64,000 nt of DNA from NCBI GenBank assembly GCA_030149365.1, contig JASBRP010000011.1, positions 124,001 to 188,000 of the forward strand, in the 5' to 3' direction. Every line of letters starts with the position of its first letter. The first letter of the stretch is position 1. Shown one piece after another: positions 34,439 through 43,708 of the stretch. Made by a program: the position numbers and the translations under genes. The notes beneath the pieces are model-generated. The model saw nothing but the letters and a program-made list of their open reading frames with translations. It had not been told where the DNA came from and did no database searches. The stretch comes from Solimonas sp. Its GTDB lineage: Bacteria; Pseudomonadota; Gammaproteobacteria; Nevskiales; Nevskiaceae.

Positions 34439-36318
34439 GTGATCTCCTTTCCATCGGCGTCTCTGGCCTGCTGGCCTACCGCAAGGCGCTGGACACCGCC
34501 GGCCACAACATCGCCAACGTCAACACGCCGGGCTACTCGCGCCAGCGCGTGGAGCTGGGCTCGCGCATCGGCGGCCCGCAGGGCGACGGCTACATCGGCG
34601 CCGGCGTCAGCTCCAGCACGGTCAAGCGGCTGGCGGATGCGCTGATCACCACGCGCCTGCAGGGCGACGCCTCGGCCTACTCGCGCGCCGAGACCTTCGC
34701 CGGCCTGGCCTCGCGCGTGGACAGCTGGCTGTCGAGCAGCGACTCCGGCCTGACCAAGCCCCTGCAGGGCTTCTACGATTCCCTGGGCAGCCTGTCGGCC
34801 AACCCCGGCAGCAGCGCGGCGCGGCAGACCGTGCTCTCCGCCGGCCAGAGCCTGGCCAGCCGCTACAACGACATGCAGACGCAGTTCGACGGCCTGGAGA
34901 GCGAGATCAACCAGCGCCTCGGCCAGACCGCCGACGAGGTCACCCGCTATGCCAAGCAGGTGGCGGACCTCAACGAGCGCATCGTGCTGGCCAAGGGTCA
35001 GTCGGGTGGCCAGCCGCCGAACGATCTGCTCGACCAGCGCGACACGCTGATCAAGGAGATCGCCAGCCGCATCGGCGTCACCACCACCGAGCAGGATGAC
35101 GGCGGCATCAATGTCTTCACCGGCAGCGGCCAGGCCCTGGTGCTGGGGCGCCAGGCCAATTCGCTGACGGTGGGCGACGACGCCTACGGCAGTGGCCGCA
35201 AGGAGCTGTTCTTCTCCGGCGGCCAGAACATCACCGCGCAGACCAGCGGCGGCGTGATCGGCGGCCTGCTGGATTTCCGCCGCGAGGTGCTGGACCCGGC
35301 CAAGAGCGACCTCGGCCGCATGGCGGCGGGCCTGGCGGAGGCGATGAACGAGATCCACTCCCAGGGCATGGACGCCAAGGGCCAGATGGGCGGCGACTTC
35401 TTCGCCGACATCGCCGGCTCGGTCTACCCGGCGCGCGCCAACACCGGCAGCGCCACGGTCTCCGTGGGCCTGAGCGATGCCGGCGCACTGACCGGCGACG
35501 ACTACGCCCTGTCCTTCAACGGCAGCGCCTGGCAGCTGACCCGTGCCCGCGACGGCAGCAGCGTGCCCCTGACCGGCAGCGGTACCGCCGCCGATCCGCT
35601 GCGCGCCGAAGGCCTGTCCCTGACCCTGAGCGGCACGCCCGCTGCCGGCGACCGCTACCTGCTCAAGCCCACCGCCACCGGCGCCGCGCAGTTGCGCGTG
35701 GCGGTCACCGACGCCTCGCGCATTGCGGCCGCCTCGCCGGTGCGCGCCAGTGCCGGGCTTTCCAACACCGGCTCGGCCACGGTCGGCAGCATCGGCGTGA
35801 CCGACTCCGCCAATGCCAACCTGCTGAGCGGGGTCAGCATCCAGTTTACCGGTCCCAACACCTACAGCATCAACGGCAGCGGCAGCTACAACTGGAACGC
35901 CGGCGACAGCATCGAGGTCAATGGCTGGAGCCTGAAGCTCAGCGGAGCACCCGCCGCGGGCGACAGCTTCAGCGTCGGCGCCAACACCGCTGGCAGCAAC
36001 GACAACGGCAATGCCCGCGCGCTGGCCAAGCTGTCCACGCTCGGCGTGCTCGACGGTGGCCGCAGCACCCTGTCGGACTCGCAGGCGGCGCTGGTGGGCC
36101 GGGCCGGTGCGCAGTCGCAGCAGGCCAGCCTGCAGCTCGACGCACAGGCCTCCGTGCGCGCGCAGACCGAGGCCGAGCAGGCTTCGCTGTCTGGCGTGAA
36201 CCTGGACGAGGAGGCCGCCGACCTGGTGCGCTTCCAGCAGGCCTACCAGGCGGCCGCGCGCGTGATCGCGGTGGCCAACGAAGTATTCCAGACCCTGCTC
36301 GACGCATCGAGGAACTGA
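34435..36318 (+). CDS. flgK: Hook-filament junction protein FlgK (HAP1)
   Basis: A 627-residue FlgK. N-terminal SIGVSGLLAYRKALDTAGHNIANVNTPGYSRQRVEL and C-terminal SGVNLDEEAADLVRFQQAYQAAARVIAVANEVFQTLLD are conserved; the middle is Gly/Ser-rich and variable. It joins hook to filament and is chaperoned by FlgN. The ATG overlaps the flgJ stop (ATGA). Confidence 0.95.
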   Translation: MSDLLSIGVSGLLAYRKALDTAGHNIANVNTPGYSRQRVELGSRIGGPQGDGYIGAGVSSSTVKRLADALITTRLQGDASAYSRAETFAGLASRVDSWLSSSDSGLTKPLQGFYDSLGSLSANPGSSAARQTVLSAGQSLASRYNDMQTQFDGLESEINQRLGQTADEVTRYAKQVADLNERIVLAKGQSGGQPPNDLLDQRDTLIKEIASRIGVTTTEQDDGGINVFTGSGQALVLGRQANSLTVGDDAYGSGRKELFFSGGQNITAQTSGGVIGGLLDFRREVLDPAKSDLGRMAAGLAEAMNEIHSQGMDAKGQMGGDFFADIAGSVYPARANTGSATVSVGLSDAGALTGDDYALSFNGSAWQLTRARDGSSVPLTGSGTAADPLRAEGLSLTLSGTPAAGDRYLLKPTATGAAQLRVAVTDASRIAAASPVRASAGLSNTGSATVGSIGVTDSANANLLSGVSIQFTGPNTYSINGSGSYNWNAGDSIEVNGWSLKLSGAPAAGDSFSVGANTAGSNDNGNARALAKLSTLGVLDGGRSTLSDSQAALVGRAGAQSQQASLQLDAQASVRAQTEAEQASLSGVNLDEEAADLVRFQQAYQAAARVIAVANEVFQTLLDASRN

Positions 36319-36329
36319 GGGAGCGCATC

Positions 36330-37517
36330 ATGAGAGTTTCCACGTCCATGCTGCAGCAGAGCGCCATCGGCCAGATGCAGAAGCAGCAGGCCGCCCTGGC
36401 CAAGACACAGCTGCAGCTGGCCACCAGCCAGCGCCTGCAGAGCGCGGCCGACGATCCCTCGGGCGCCGCATCGGCGGTGCGCCTGGACCAGGCCAGCGCG
36501 CAGTACACGCGCTACCAGCAGCAGATCGATACGGCACGCAATCGTTTGGGCCTGGAAGAGAACGTGCTGGCCGACAGCGTGGAAGTGCTGCAGCGCGTGC
36601 GCGAGATCGCGGTGGAACTGAACAACGGCACGCAGTCTACGCAGACCCGCGGCATCCTGGCCAACGAGCTCAAGAGCCTGCGCGAGCAGCTGCTGTCCTA
36701 CGCCAACGCGGACGACGGGCAGGGGCGCTACCTGTTCGGCGGCTCGCAGGACGGCGTGGCACCGTTCGCCGGCAGTGGCACGGTGAGCTATGCCGGCGAC
36801 CAGCAGCAGCGCCTGCTGCAGGTGACCGGCAGCCGCACCGTGGCGGACTCCGACCCCGGCAGCGAGGTGTTCCAGCGCCTGCGCGACGGCAACGGCACGT
36901 TCTCGGTGTCCTCCGGCGCCAACGCGGGCACGGCCGGGCTCAAGAGCGCGCGGCTCACCGACGCCTCGCTGTGGGACGGCGGCAGCTACACGCTGAGCTT
37001 CACCGGTGGCAACTACGAGGTGCGCGACGCCGGCAACACGCTGGTGACCAGCGGCGCCTACACGGAGGGCCAGACCATTGCCTTCCGCGGTGTGGACCTG
37101 AGCTTCACCGGCACGCCGGCCGAGGGTGACCGCTTCACCGTGGGCGCCAGCGGGCAGAAGGACATGTTCGCGCAGCTCGACGAACTGGTGCGCATCGCCG
37201 GCATGCCGCAGGACACCGCGGCGCAGCGCGCCCAGGTGCAGACCGCCATGCACCAGTCGCTGAGCGCCATCGACAATGCCAGCTTGCATCTGTCGGACGT
37301 CCGCGCCGGCGTGGGCAACCGCCTGGCGGCCCTCGACGACGCCGAGGCCCAGAACGGCGCGCAGCAGGTGGAGACCGAGACCGCGCTCGACAAGATCCGA
37401 GGCCTGGACTACGCCGAGGCCGCCACGCGCCTGTCACAGCAGCTCACGGCGCTGCAGGCGGCGCAGCAGACCTTTGCCAAGGTGCAGGGGATGAGCCTGT
37501 TCGACTATCTGCGCTGA
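36330..37517 (+). CDS. flgL: Hook-filament junction protein FlgL (HAP3)
   Basis: A 395-residue FlgL. N-terminal MRVSTSMLQQSAIGQMQKQQAALAKTQLQLATSQRLQSAADDPSGA and C-terminal YAEAATRLSQQLTALQAAQQTFAKVQGMSLFDYL match the family. It starts 11 bases after flgK. A GGCGCC hairpin without a T run follows at 37541, possibly ending the flgB operon. Beyond it the flagellar genes are interrupted until fliC. Confidence 0.94.
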   Translation: MRVSTSMLQQSAIGQMQKQQAALAKTQLQLATSQRLQSAADDPSGAASAVRLDQASAQYTRYQQQIDTARNRLGLEENVLADSVEVLQRVREIAVELNNGTQSTQTRGILANELKSLREQLLSYANADDGQGRYLFGGSQDGVAPFAGSGTVSYAGDQQQRLLQVTGSRTVADSDPGSEVFQRLRDGNGTFSVSSGANAGTAGLKSARLTDASLWDGGSYTLSFTGGNYEVRDAGNTLVTSGAYTEGQTIAFRGVDLSFTGTPAEGDRFTVGASGQKDMFAQLDELVRIAGMPQDTAAQRAQVQTAMHQSLSAIDNASLHLSDVRAGVGNRLAALDDAEAQNGAQQVETETALDKIRGLDYAEAATRLSQQLTALQAAQQTFAKVQGMSLFDYLR

Positions 37518-37599
37518 AGGGTCGTTGACGGCAGCCTGACGGCGCCCGTGCGGCGCCCCTGCGGATTTATCATGGTGCATCTGGTTTTCAGGATGCCCG

Positions 37600-37785
37600 G
37601 TGAAGGTTTTCGGTATCTATTCCGCGATTCTCATGGCGCTGACGCTCGCCGCCTGCAGCCTGTTCGTGGACGGCCGCATGGAGATTGCCCAGCGAGCGCC
37701 GGGCGGGCTCCAGGGGGCGGGCGAGGCCAGGCCGGTGACACCTTCCGCCCCGGCCAAGACACCCCGGATTACGCCGTCTCGTTGA
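37600..37785 (+). CDS. Small lipoprotein, GTG start
   Basis: A 61-residue predicted lipoprotein: MKVFGIYSAILMALTLAAC is a clean signal with an LAAC lipobox, followed by a short Pro/Ala-rich tail without a known domain. GTG 37600 has AGGA seven bases before it. It sits just after flgL but is not a known flagellar gene. Function unknown. Confidence 0.55.
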   Translation: MKVFGIYSAILMALTLAACSLFVDGRMEIAQRAPGGLQGAGEARPVTPSAPAKTPRITPSR

Positions 37786-37806
37786 CGAGCAGCGTTGTGG
37801 TGGGGC

Positions 37807-37850
37807 GCCATCCATGGCGAGACTTCAACTACTCAATCTAGCCCCGGGGC
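37807..37850. repeat. Dispersed repeat GCCATCCATGGCGAGAC ... AGCCCCGGGGC
   Basis: This 44-base unit recurs at 53850-53892 with the same two conserved ends and a variable centre. The ends are themselves near-palindromic (CCATGG, CCCCGGGG). It lies downstream of the small lipoprotein gene. Confidence 0.65.
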
Positions 37851-37919
37851 AGGTTTGGCTTACTTCGACATGACATCGAGTCATGCCTCAGCCCGGCCAA
37901 ACCTTCCATGGCCGCCCAT

Positions 37920-37951
37920 CACCCCTGCATATGAGGGATGAATCCGGGGTG
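37920..37951. promoter_or_regulatory. Dyad CACCCC-N20-GGGGTG upstream of the Rieske oxygenase gene
   Basis: Six-base arms pair exactly; the left arm overlaps a second dyad, CCCTGCATATGAGGG. The site is about 140 bases before the Rieske ATG. It looks like a regulator site, not a terminator, since no T run follows. The binding protein is not known. Confidence 0.3.
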
Positions 37952-38089
37952 CCCGCCTCTCTAGGCTGGAGGTCTGGTGCAAGACCAGCCCAAGGCGCCT
38001 TTACCCAGGGTCATTCCTCCGGTTGAGCGGTCGTTGGCGCGTGTCTCGAGCACCACAAGCCCGAAACCATCCGCCCAACGGGGGACGCC

Positions 38090-39145
38090 ATGTCCAGCGC
38101 ATCAGCCGAAGCATCCAAACCATCCAGCCCGGCCGCGAGCCTCAGCCTGGCCCAGTTGCTGGAGTCCACCCGCCTGGAACGCTGCCCGTTTCCCATCCCC
38201 AGCAGCTGGTTCTTCGTGGATTTCTCGGAGAACCTGAAAGTCGGCGAGGTCCGCAACGTCAAATTGTTCGACCAGGAGTGGGTGCTGTTCCGCGGCGAGA
38301 GCGGCAAGGTCGGCATGTCCGATCCCTACTGCCCGCACCTGGGTGCCCACCTGGGCCACGGCGGCAAGGTCTGCGGTGACCACATCCGCTGCCCCTTCCA
38401 TCACTGGGAATACGACGCCGACGGCTGGTGCAAGCAGGTGCCCTACGGCAAGGGCGCGCCGGCCATCACCAAGGTCCGCCCCATCCTGCGCACGCTGCCG
38501 GTGCAGGAGCGCTATGGCCAGATCTGGGCCTGGTTCCATCCGCGGGCCGAGCCGCCCAGCTGGGACCTGCCGCACATCCCCTGCATGGAAGACGAGGGCT
38601 GGGTCGGCGACCAGCGCGGCACCTGGCAGGCGAGCACGGCGATCCAGGAGATCGTCGAGAATTCGGTGGACATCGCGCACCTCAAGTTCCTGCACGGTGC
38701 GGCGGGCATCCCGCCGATCCAGGTGGAGTACGAGCAGCACATGCAGCGCTTCAATCTCGGCGGCGGCTACATCGTGGGCCAGACCTGGGGTGCGGGTTCC
38801 GTCGGCACCGTGACCTTCACCCAGGAGGGCGTCAGCGCCACCCTGTTCTCCTACACCCAGCCGATCACGCGCGAGCTCACCAAGATGAACATGAGCTTCC
38901 GCCACAAGGCCTACCCGGAGGGCTCCAAGGAGCTCTACATCGCCCGCAAGCTGATCGACCACATGCAGCACGAGGCCGAGGGTGAAGAGGGTGCCGGATT
39001 CGAGAGCGTGGACATGGTGATCTGGAACAACAAGAAATACCGCCACAAGCCGCTGCTCTGCGAAGGCGACGGCCCGATCTTCCAGTTCCGCGAGTGGTTC
39101 CGGCAGTTCTACGTGGCGGAGCCGGATGTGATGGCGAAAATCTAG
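38090..39145 (+). CDS. Rieske non-haem iron oxygenase (KshA/DAF-36-like)
   Basis: A 351-residue oxygenase. The Rieske [2Fe-2S] ligands are CPHLGAH and CPFHHW about 20 residues apart. The mononuclear iron site is in ENSVDIAHLKFLHG (Asp-x2-His-x4-His), with a later Asp expected. Domain order and the short Rieske-type head resemble the ketosteroid 9-alpha-hydroxylase and cholesterol 7-desaturase branch, so a steroid or other polycyclic substrate is possible but not proved. No ferredoxin or reductase gene is adjacent. It lies in a metabolic block between flgL and fliC, followed by a strong hairpin. Confidence 0.86.
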   Translation: MSSASAEASKPSSPAASLSLAQLLESTRLERCPFPIPSSWFFVDFSENLKVGEVRNVKLFDQEWVLFRGESGKVGMSDPYCPHLGAHLGHGGKVCGDHIRCPFHHWEYDADGWCKQVPYGKGAPAITKVRPILRTLPVQERYGQIWAWFHPRAEPPSWDLPHIPCMEDEGWVGDQRGTWQASTAIQEIVENSVDIAHLKFLHGAAGIPPIQVEYEQHMQRFNLGGGYIVGQTWGAGSVGTVTFTQEGVSATLFSYTQPITRELTKMNMSFRHKAYPEGSKELYIARKLIDHMQHEAEGEEGAGFESVDMVIWNNKKYRHKPLLCEGDGPIFQFREWFRQFYVAEPDVMAKI

Positions 39146-39155
39146 CGGCACACTC

Positions 39156-39190
39156 GGCTGGCGCCGCGGAGTTCCTGCGCGGCGCCAGCC
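39156..39190 (+). terminator. Strong hairpin after the Rieske gene, no T tract
   Basis: A perfect 13-base stem (GGCTGGCGCCGCG paired with CGCGGCGCCAGCC, loop of nine) begins 11 bases after the stop. There is no U run after it, so it may stop polymerase weakly or protect the 3' end. Confidence 0.5.
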
Positions 39191-39266
39191 TGTATCCGGT
39201 TCGTGCGGTGCCCCTGGCAGGCCGATGCGCTAGGCTTTCCCGATCACATTCGGCAATGGGCTCCAC

Positions 39267-40097
39267 ATGAACCAGGATACGGCGGCACTTCACCCCTTGG
39301 ACCAAGCCATCCGCCTGAGCGGCGACGCGGGGCAGTACACCGGCCAGACCTCGGCGGGCTACGCCAACATGGTCGGCCCCTTCGGCGGCGTGATCGCCGC
39401 CACGCTGCTGCAAGCAGTCATGCAGCACCCGGAGCGCCTGGGTGATCCCGTGGCTCTCACTGTGAACTTCGCCGCGCCGATCGCGGATGGCGGATTCGAG
39501 GTGGCCGCACGTCCGGCACGCACCAGCCGCAGCACCCAGCACTGGACCATGGAGCTGTCGCAGGGCGGGCAGGTGGCGGCTACCGCCACCGCCATCACGG
39601 CGCTGCGCCGCGAAACCTGGGAGGCCACGGACCTGCCTTTCCCACCGGCACCGGCGATGGACGGCCTGCGCAGCCTCAAGGGCCTGCCGGGCCTGCCCAA
39701 GTGGGTCAGCCGTTACGACCTGCGCCTGGTACGCGGCGGCATCCCGCCATTGCCGCAGCACGAGAAGCCGCAGGCCGAAAGCTCCGAGACCCTGCTGTGG
39801 GTGCGCGACGAACCGCCGCGCCCGCTGGACTTCGTCGCGCTGGCCTCGATCTGCGACGTGTTCTTCCCGCGCAGCTTCATCCGCCGCCAGCGCATGGCGA
39901 TGGCCGGCACCGTGTCGATGACGGTCTACTTCCACGCCGACGCCGCAGCGCTGGTGGCGCAGGGCGAGCGCGAGCTACTGGCGCACGCGCGCGGGCAGCG
40001 CTTCCATGGCGGCTTCTTCGACCAGGCCGCGGAAATCTGGAGCCCGGAGGGCGTGCTGCTGGCCACCAGCAACCAGGTGGTCTACTTCAAGGAATGA
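39267..40097 (+). CDS. Acyl-CoA thioesterase family protein, double hotdog
   Basis: A 276-residue TesB-like thioesterase with two hotdog halves. The first begins around GPFGGVIAATLLQAVMQHP and VNFAAPI; the second holds DFVALASICDVFFPR, with the conserved Asp, and SMTVYFHADA. Such proteins hydrolyse acyl-CoA thioesters. It follows the Rieske gene and could free a CoA ester product, but the strong hairpin between them argues for separate transcripts. Confidence 0.83.
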   Translation: MNQDTAALHPLDQAIRLSGDAGQYTGQTSAGYANMVGPFGGVIAATLLQAVMQHPERLGDPVALTVNFAAPIADGGFEVAARPARTSRSTQHWTMELSQGGQVAATATAITALRRETWEATDLPFPPAPAMDGLRSLKGLPGLPKWVSRYDLRLVRGGIPPLPQHEKPQAESSETLLWVRDEPPRPLDFVALASICDVFFPRSFIRRQRMAMAGTVSMTVYFHADAAALVAQGERELLAHARGQRFHGGFFDQAAEIWSPEGVLLATSNQVVYFKE

Positions 40098-40110
40098 GGG
40101 GCTGCGAGGC

Positions 40111-40602
40111 ATGACGCGCAGGCGCATCTTCCTGGGGACCGTGGCGGCGGTGCCGCGGACGGACTTCAAGCGCCACGTGGAACGGCTTTCCTCTCATCTG
40201 GATACCGACGAGGTGTTGCAGCAGCACCTCGCAGCGACGTTCCAGCTCGCTCCGCCTCCGGCTGCGCGGGACGCAACGGTCCATGACTACGTGATGGACC
40301 TCTTCGTGGTACGGCACCAGCTGGGGGAGGCAAGCGAATTGTCGCTGGGAGATCTCGGTCTGCCGCTGCTGTGGCGGCCTGGGGTCGAAGTCCGCAGTAG
40401 CATCCGTGCCTTGGCCAGCGGCAGGACGGTGCTGGAGCTGACTGCCGGCAAGACCATGGCCTGGGGCGAGTTCTTTCGCCGTGCGCTGCCGATCTCCCTG
40501 CGCCCTGGCCGGCGGGAGGCCCTGCTGCGGGAGGACCTGAAAGGGCTGCTAGATGAAGCCGTCTTGGACATCCTGGAACAGGCCGCCGCAGAGCTCCGCT
40601 GA
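40111..40602 (+). CDS. Hypothetical protein downstream of thioesterase
   Basis: A 163-residue protein I do not recognise. It begins MTRRRIFLGTVAAV, has a central VHDYVMDLFVVRH and ends in a helical LREDLKGLLDEAVLDILEQAAAELR. No signal peptide or membrane helix is clear. ATG 40111 with GAGG nearby, 13 bases after the thioesterase, so they are probably cotranscribed; the track's 40006 start lies inside the thioesterase. Codon use looks like its neighbours. Confidence 0.65.
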   Translation: MTRRRIFLGTVAAVPRTDFKRHVERLSSHLDTDEVLQQHLAATFQLAPPPAARDATVHDYVMDLFVVRHQLGEASELSLGDLGLPLLWRPGVEVRSSIRALASGRTVLELTAGKTMAWGEFFRRALPISLRPGRREALLREDLKGLLDEAVLDILEQAAAELR

Positions 40603-40806
40603 ACATTGGCATTGCATTCCGCATGCCCCGCTGCGAAATCCACCGCAGCATGCAAGATGCTGATTAAATAACAAAATATTTCGCTGCACTGCAGCGATCT
40701 TCAGCTGGCGTTCAGGCTCAAAACGCATCCTTGTCACACGCCCGCCGCATCGGGGGCGGAAGATGCCGGCCGGTCAAACGGTCTTTAGAAACCAGGAGAG
40801 AAACGG

Positions 40807-41124
40807 ATGACTCTCGATGACGCCCTCGATTTCTGCAACGACCTCTCGCGCATGGTGCGCGCCTGGGCCGTGGAGCCTGTGAAGGCACTGAGCCAGCTCG
40901 AGCAGATCGAGCAATGCTTCATGCTGGACCGCCCCGGCGATCACTTTCTGGTGATGAAGGTTTCGGCTGCGGTCGCAGCCGTGCAGGACTGGCTGCAGTC
41001 CGGCCTGTCGCAGACCCAGGAACTGCAGCAGATGCGCACTGCCAACCAGGCGATCGAAATGCTGCGCCAGGCAATTCCCGAAAGCTACGAAGAAATGGAG
41101 CGCCGCTCCAGCCTCGCGGCCTGA
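40807..41124 (+). CDS. Small hypothetical protein with strong terminator
   Basis: A 105-residue, mostly helical acidic protein (TLDDALDFCNDLSRMVRAWAVEPVKALSQLEQIEQCF...). No family recognised; no signal peptide. CAGGAG lies before the ATG. It has a 200-base upstream gap with AT-rich sequence and its own excellent terminator, so it is an independent unit. Its place just before a TonB receptor and fliC gives no clear clue. Confidence 0.7.
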   Translation: MTLDDALDFCNDLSRMVRAWAVEPVKALSQLEQIEQCFMLDRPGDHFLVMKVSAAVAAVQDWLQSGLSQTQELQQMRTANQAIEMLRQAIPESYEEMERRSSLAA

Positions 41125-41141
41125 CAAGACAGCTGTACCGG

Positions 41142-41183
41142 CGGCCCCTGGAACAAGGATGTTCCGGGGGCCGTTTCTTTTTA
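41142..41183 (+). terminator. Rho-independent terminator of the 105-residue gene
   Basis: A 14-base stem with one G-U pair (CGGCCCCTGGAACA with TGTTCCGGGGGCCG) closes an AGGA loop and is followed by TTTCTTTTT. The track's start for the next TonB receptor (41159) falls inside this hairpin, which supports the later start. Confidence 0.9.
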
Positions 41184-41290
41184 TGGCCCCCGCATTGCAG
41201 GATGGCCGTTCCGCTGCAACAGTAGCGGTCTTCAAAGGCGAAAACGCGGGAACGGTGCAGGTGATCGGGGGCAGTGGATCGCAGCGGCAG

Positions 41291-43513
41291 ATGCGCAGCC
41301 TCGGGCTTTGCGTCGTGATGGCATGCCTGGGCCCCTCAGTGGCCTGGGCGGACTCCGCGGTGGAGCTGAAGCCGGTGGAAGTCCGCGCGCAGAAGAAGCC
41401 ACAGGATGAGCGCGAAGTGCCGCTCTCGATCACGGTGCTGGACGGCGAGAAGCTGCAGGACGCGCGCCTGAGCACGGTGGACGACCTCTCCCGCTATGCC
41501 GCCAACACGCAGTTCAGCAAGAACCAGCTCTTCATCCGCGGCATCGGCACCGGTGCCAATCTCGGCTTCGATCCCTCCGTGCCCCTGTTCGTCGATGGGG
41601 TCTACCTGGGGCGCGGCACGGCGGCGCTGATGCCGTTCTGGGACCTGGCGCAGGTCGAGGTGATCCGAGGCCCGCAGGGCACGCTGCTGGGCAAGAACAG
41701 CACCGGCGGCGCCTTGAGCCTGCGCACCACGGAGCCGGGCGAGTACCTGGGTGGCTCGCTGGCCGCCGTCCATGGCGACCTGGATCCCTTGACGCTGCGC
41801 GGGGCGCTGGACCTGCCGCTGGCGCAGGACTGGGCGCTGCGCCTGTCGGGGCTGCAGGAACGCCTGGGTGCGTATGGCGACAACAGCGCACTGGACGAGG
41901 AGACCCTGGGCAGACGCAGCCAGGGCGTGCGTACGCGCCTGCAATGGCAGCCGGAGGGTGACTGGTCCGGCTGGCTGGGCCTGGAGGCCAACCGCACGCG
42001 CCTGGAACGCTTCGGCAGCGAACTGTCGGCGGCGACGCCGGAGAGCCTGGCGCTGTACCGCCTGTACGATCCGCAAACCGATGCCCGGCTGGATTACCAC
42101 AGCTCCACGGATACCGAGGGCAGTGAAGCGGACCGTCGAGCGGCGAGCGCGACGCTGAACCTGGAGTGGGGCGGGGCGGATCTGCGCTTCACCTCGCTGA
42201 GCAATGTCTCGGGCTCGCGCCTGGGCTACTTCTACGATGCCGACTACTCCCCGATTCCGCTGCTGACGCTGGCCTTCGACGAGGACTACCGGCAGTGGAG
42301 CCAGGAACTGCGCCTGGAAGGACGTCACGAGGCAGTCGACTGGTTGCTCGGTGCCTATCTGCTGCACGCGGACCTGGACGTGGACAGCCGCATCACGGCG
42401 TTCCCGGGTGGTGCGGCCGCCTTGCTGGCCGGGCCCACGCCCTCGCTGCTGCAGCCGATCCTCGATGCGCTGCGCCTGCCTGCCGCGCTGGACCCGCTAT
42501 CGGACCAGAGCCGCAAGGATTTCCAGCAGCAGATGGACAGCTATGCCCTGTTCGGGCAGGTGGGCTGGCGTTTCGCGCCCCGCTGGGAGTTGAACGCCGG
42601 CCTGCGCTGGACGCGCGAGCGCAAGTCGCTGCGCATGCAGCAGTCCTTCGAGAACAGCGGCCTGCTGTTCCGCCAGGTCCTCGGCGAAGAGGCCTTCATG
42701 GCGGATGCGCAGCGCGAGGAAGACGACTGGTCCCCGCGCCTGGTGCTGCACTATCGTCCCAGCGCGAACGCGACGCTCTACCTGCTGGCGGCGCGCGGCT
42801 TCAAGAGCGGCGGCTACAACGACCTGGCATCCAGCCCGGACAAGCTGGAGTTCGACGCCGAGCGCGCCGCCACGCTGGAGGGCGGATTCAAGACGCTGTG
42901 GCTGTCCAAGCGTCTCGCACTCAACCTCAACCTGTTCGAGAGCCGGGTGAAGAACCTGCAGGTCAACGCGTTTGACGGCACGTCCTTCTACGTGCAGAAC
43001 GCGGCATCCGCGCACCTGCGCGGAGCAGAGCTGGAGACCCGCTGGCTGCTGGGGCGCGGCTGGAGCGCACAGGGCAGCCTGGGTTGGCTGGACGCGCGCT
43101 ATGAATCCTTCCCCAATGCGCCGGCGCGCGCGGACCAGCAGGGCGACTCGCAGGACCTCAGCGGCCAGCGCCTGTCGCGCGCGCCGCCGTTCTCCGGCGC
43201 GCTCGGGCTGGAGTACTACGCTGTGCTCGGAGCCGGCTGGAGCTGGCGTGTCGCGGCAGACCTGCTGCACCGTGAGCGCAGCTTCCTTTCGCTGGACAAC
43301 GACGCGGCCGACGCGCAGCCGGCGGTGACCACCTTCAATGCACAGCTCGCACTGGCTTCCACGCGGGGCTGGGCGCTGTCGCTGGAGGGGCGCAATCTCA
43401 GCGACGAGCGCGTGCGCAATGCTGGCAGCGACGTGTCGCTGTTCAACGGCAATCACTGGGCCGAACTGGACCCGCCGCGCCGCTGGTCATTGACGCTGGC
43501 ACACCACTGGTAG
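41291..43513 (+). CDS. TonB-dependent outer-membrane receptor in the flagellar cluster
   Basis: A 740-residue TonB receptor. From ATG 41291 the signal peptide is MRSLGLCVVMACLGPSVAWA; the plug shows VPLSITVLDG and RGPQGTLLGKNSTGG, and the barrel ends LTLAHHW with a C-terminal Trp. No STN domain, so it is of the nutrient/lipid type like the receptor at 8753, to which its plug is similar. The ORF-track start lies in the preceding terminator. It is the last gene of the metabolic insertion and is followed at once by the fliC promoter region. Ligand unknown. Confidence 0.88.
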   Translation: MRSLGLCVVMACLGPSVAWADSAVELKPVEVRAQKKPQDEREVPLSITVLDGEKLQDARLSTVDDLSRYAANTQFSKNQLFIRGIGTGANLGFDPSVPLFVDGVYLGRGTAALMPFWDLAQVEVIRGPQGTLLGKNSTGGALSLRTTEPGEYLGGSLAAVHGDLDPLTLRGALDLPLAQDWALRLSGLQERLGAYGDNSALDEETLGRRSQGVRTRLQWQPEGDWSGWLGLEANRTRLERFGSELSAATPESLALYRLYDPQTDARLDYHSSTDTEGSEADRRAASATLNLEWGGADLRFTSLSNVSGSRLGYFYDADYSPIPLLTLAFDEDYRQWSQELRLEGRHEAVDWLLGAYLLHADLDVDSRITAFPGGAAALLAGPTPSLLQPILDALRLPAALDPLSDQSRKDFQQQMDSYALFGQVGWRFAPRWELNAGLRWTRERKSLRMQQSFENSGLLFRQVLGEEAFMADAQREEDDWSPRLVLHYRPSANATLYLLAARGFKSGGYNDLASSPDKLEFDAERAATLEGGFKTLWLSKRLALNLNLFESRVKNLQVNAFDGTSFYVQNAASAHLRGAELETRWLLGRGWSAQGSLGWLDARYESFPNAPARADQQGDSQDLSGQRLSRAPPFSGALGLEYYAVLGAGWSWRVAADLLHRERSFLSLDNDAADAQPAVTTFNAQLALASTRGWALSLEGRNLSDERVRNAGSDVSLFNGNHWAELDPPRRWSLTLAHHW

Positions 43514-43605
43514 TGGGGGGCCACCGGGCCCTTCCTCTGGTTGTTTATTGCCCGGCGCCGTTCCTCCGGCGTTCCCTACCGTTGATCCATCTTCAGAAAA
43601 TCTCC

Positions 43606-43632
43606 TAAAGGTTTGTCGGAAAGCGCCGTTAA
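43606..43632 (+). promoter_or_regulatory. Sigma-28 promoter of fliC
   Basis: TAAA-N15-GCCGTTAA fits the FliA consensus with exact spacing, 76 bases before the flagellin ATG. The same -10 block (GCCGTTAA) is used at flgM. Confidence 0.9.
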
Positions 43633-43708
43633 GGGCCTCAGTAGCGGCAAAGAGCTGCGAAGGGCCGGAAACAACGTCGCCGGCAACATCCAACCCCAGG
43701 AGAAAGCC

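Larger units (their letters stand above)
37786..38089. other. Intergenic region upstream of the Rieske oxygenase
   Basis: A 304-base gap with no gene. It holds a copy of the GCCATCCATGGCGAGAC...GCCCCGGGGC repeat (37807-37850) and the CACCCC/GGGGTG dyad listed separately, then a purine-rich stretch. No clear -35/-10 was found. Confidence 0.55.

Noticed and set aside
37541-37557. GGCGCC hairpin after flgL as full terminator
   Set aside because: Six-base stem with no T tract; too weak to call beyond a mention.
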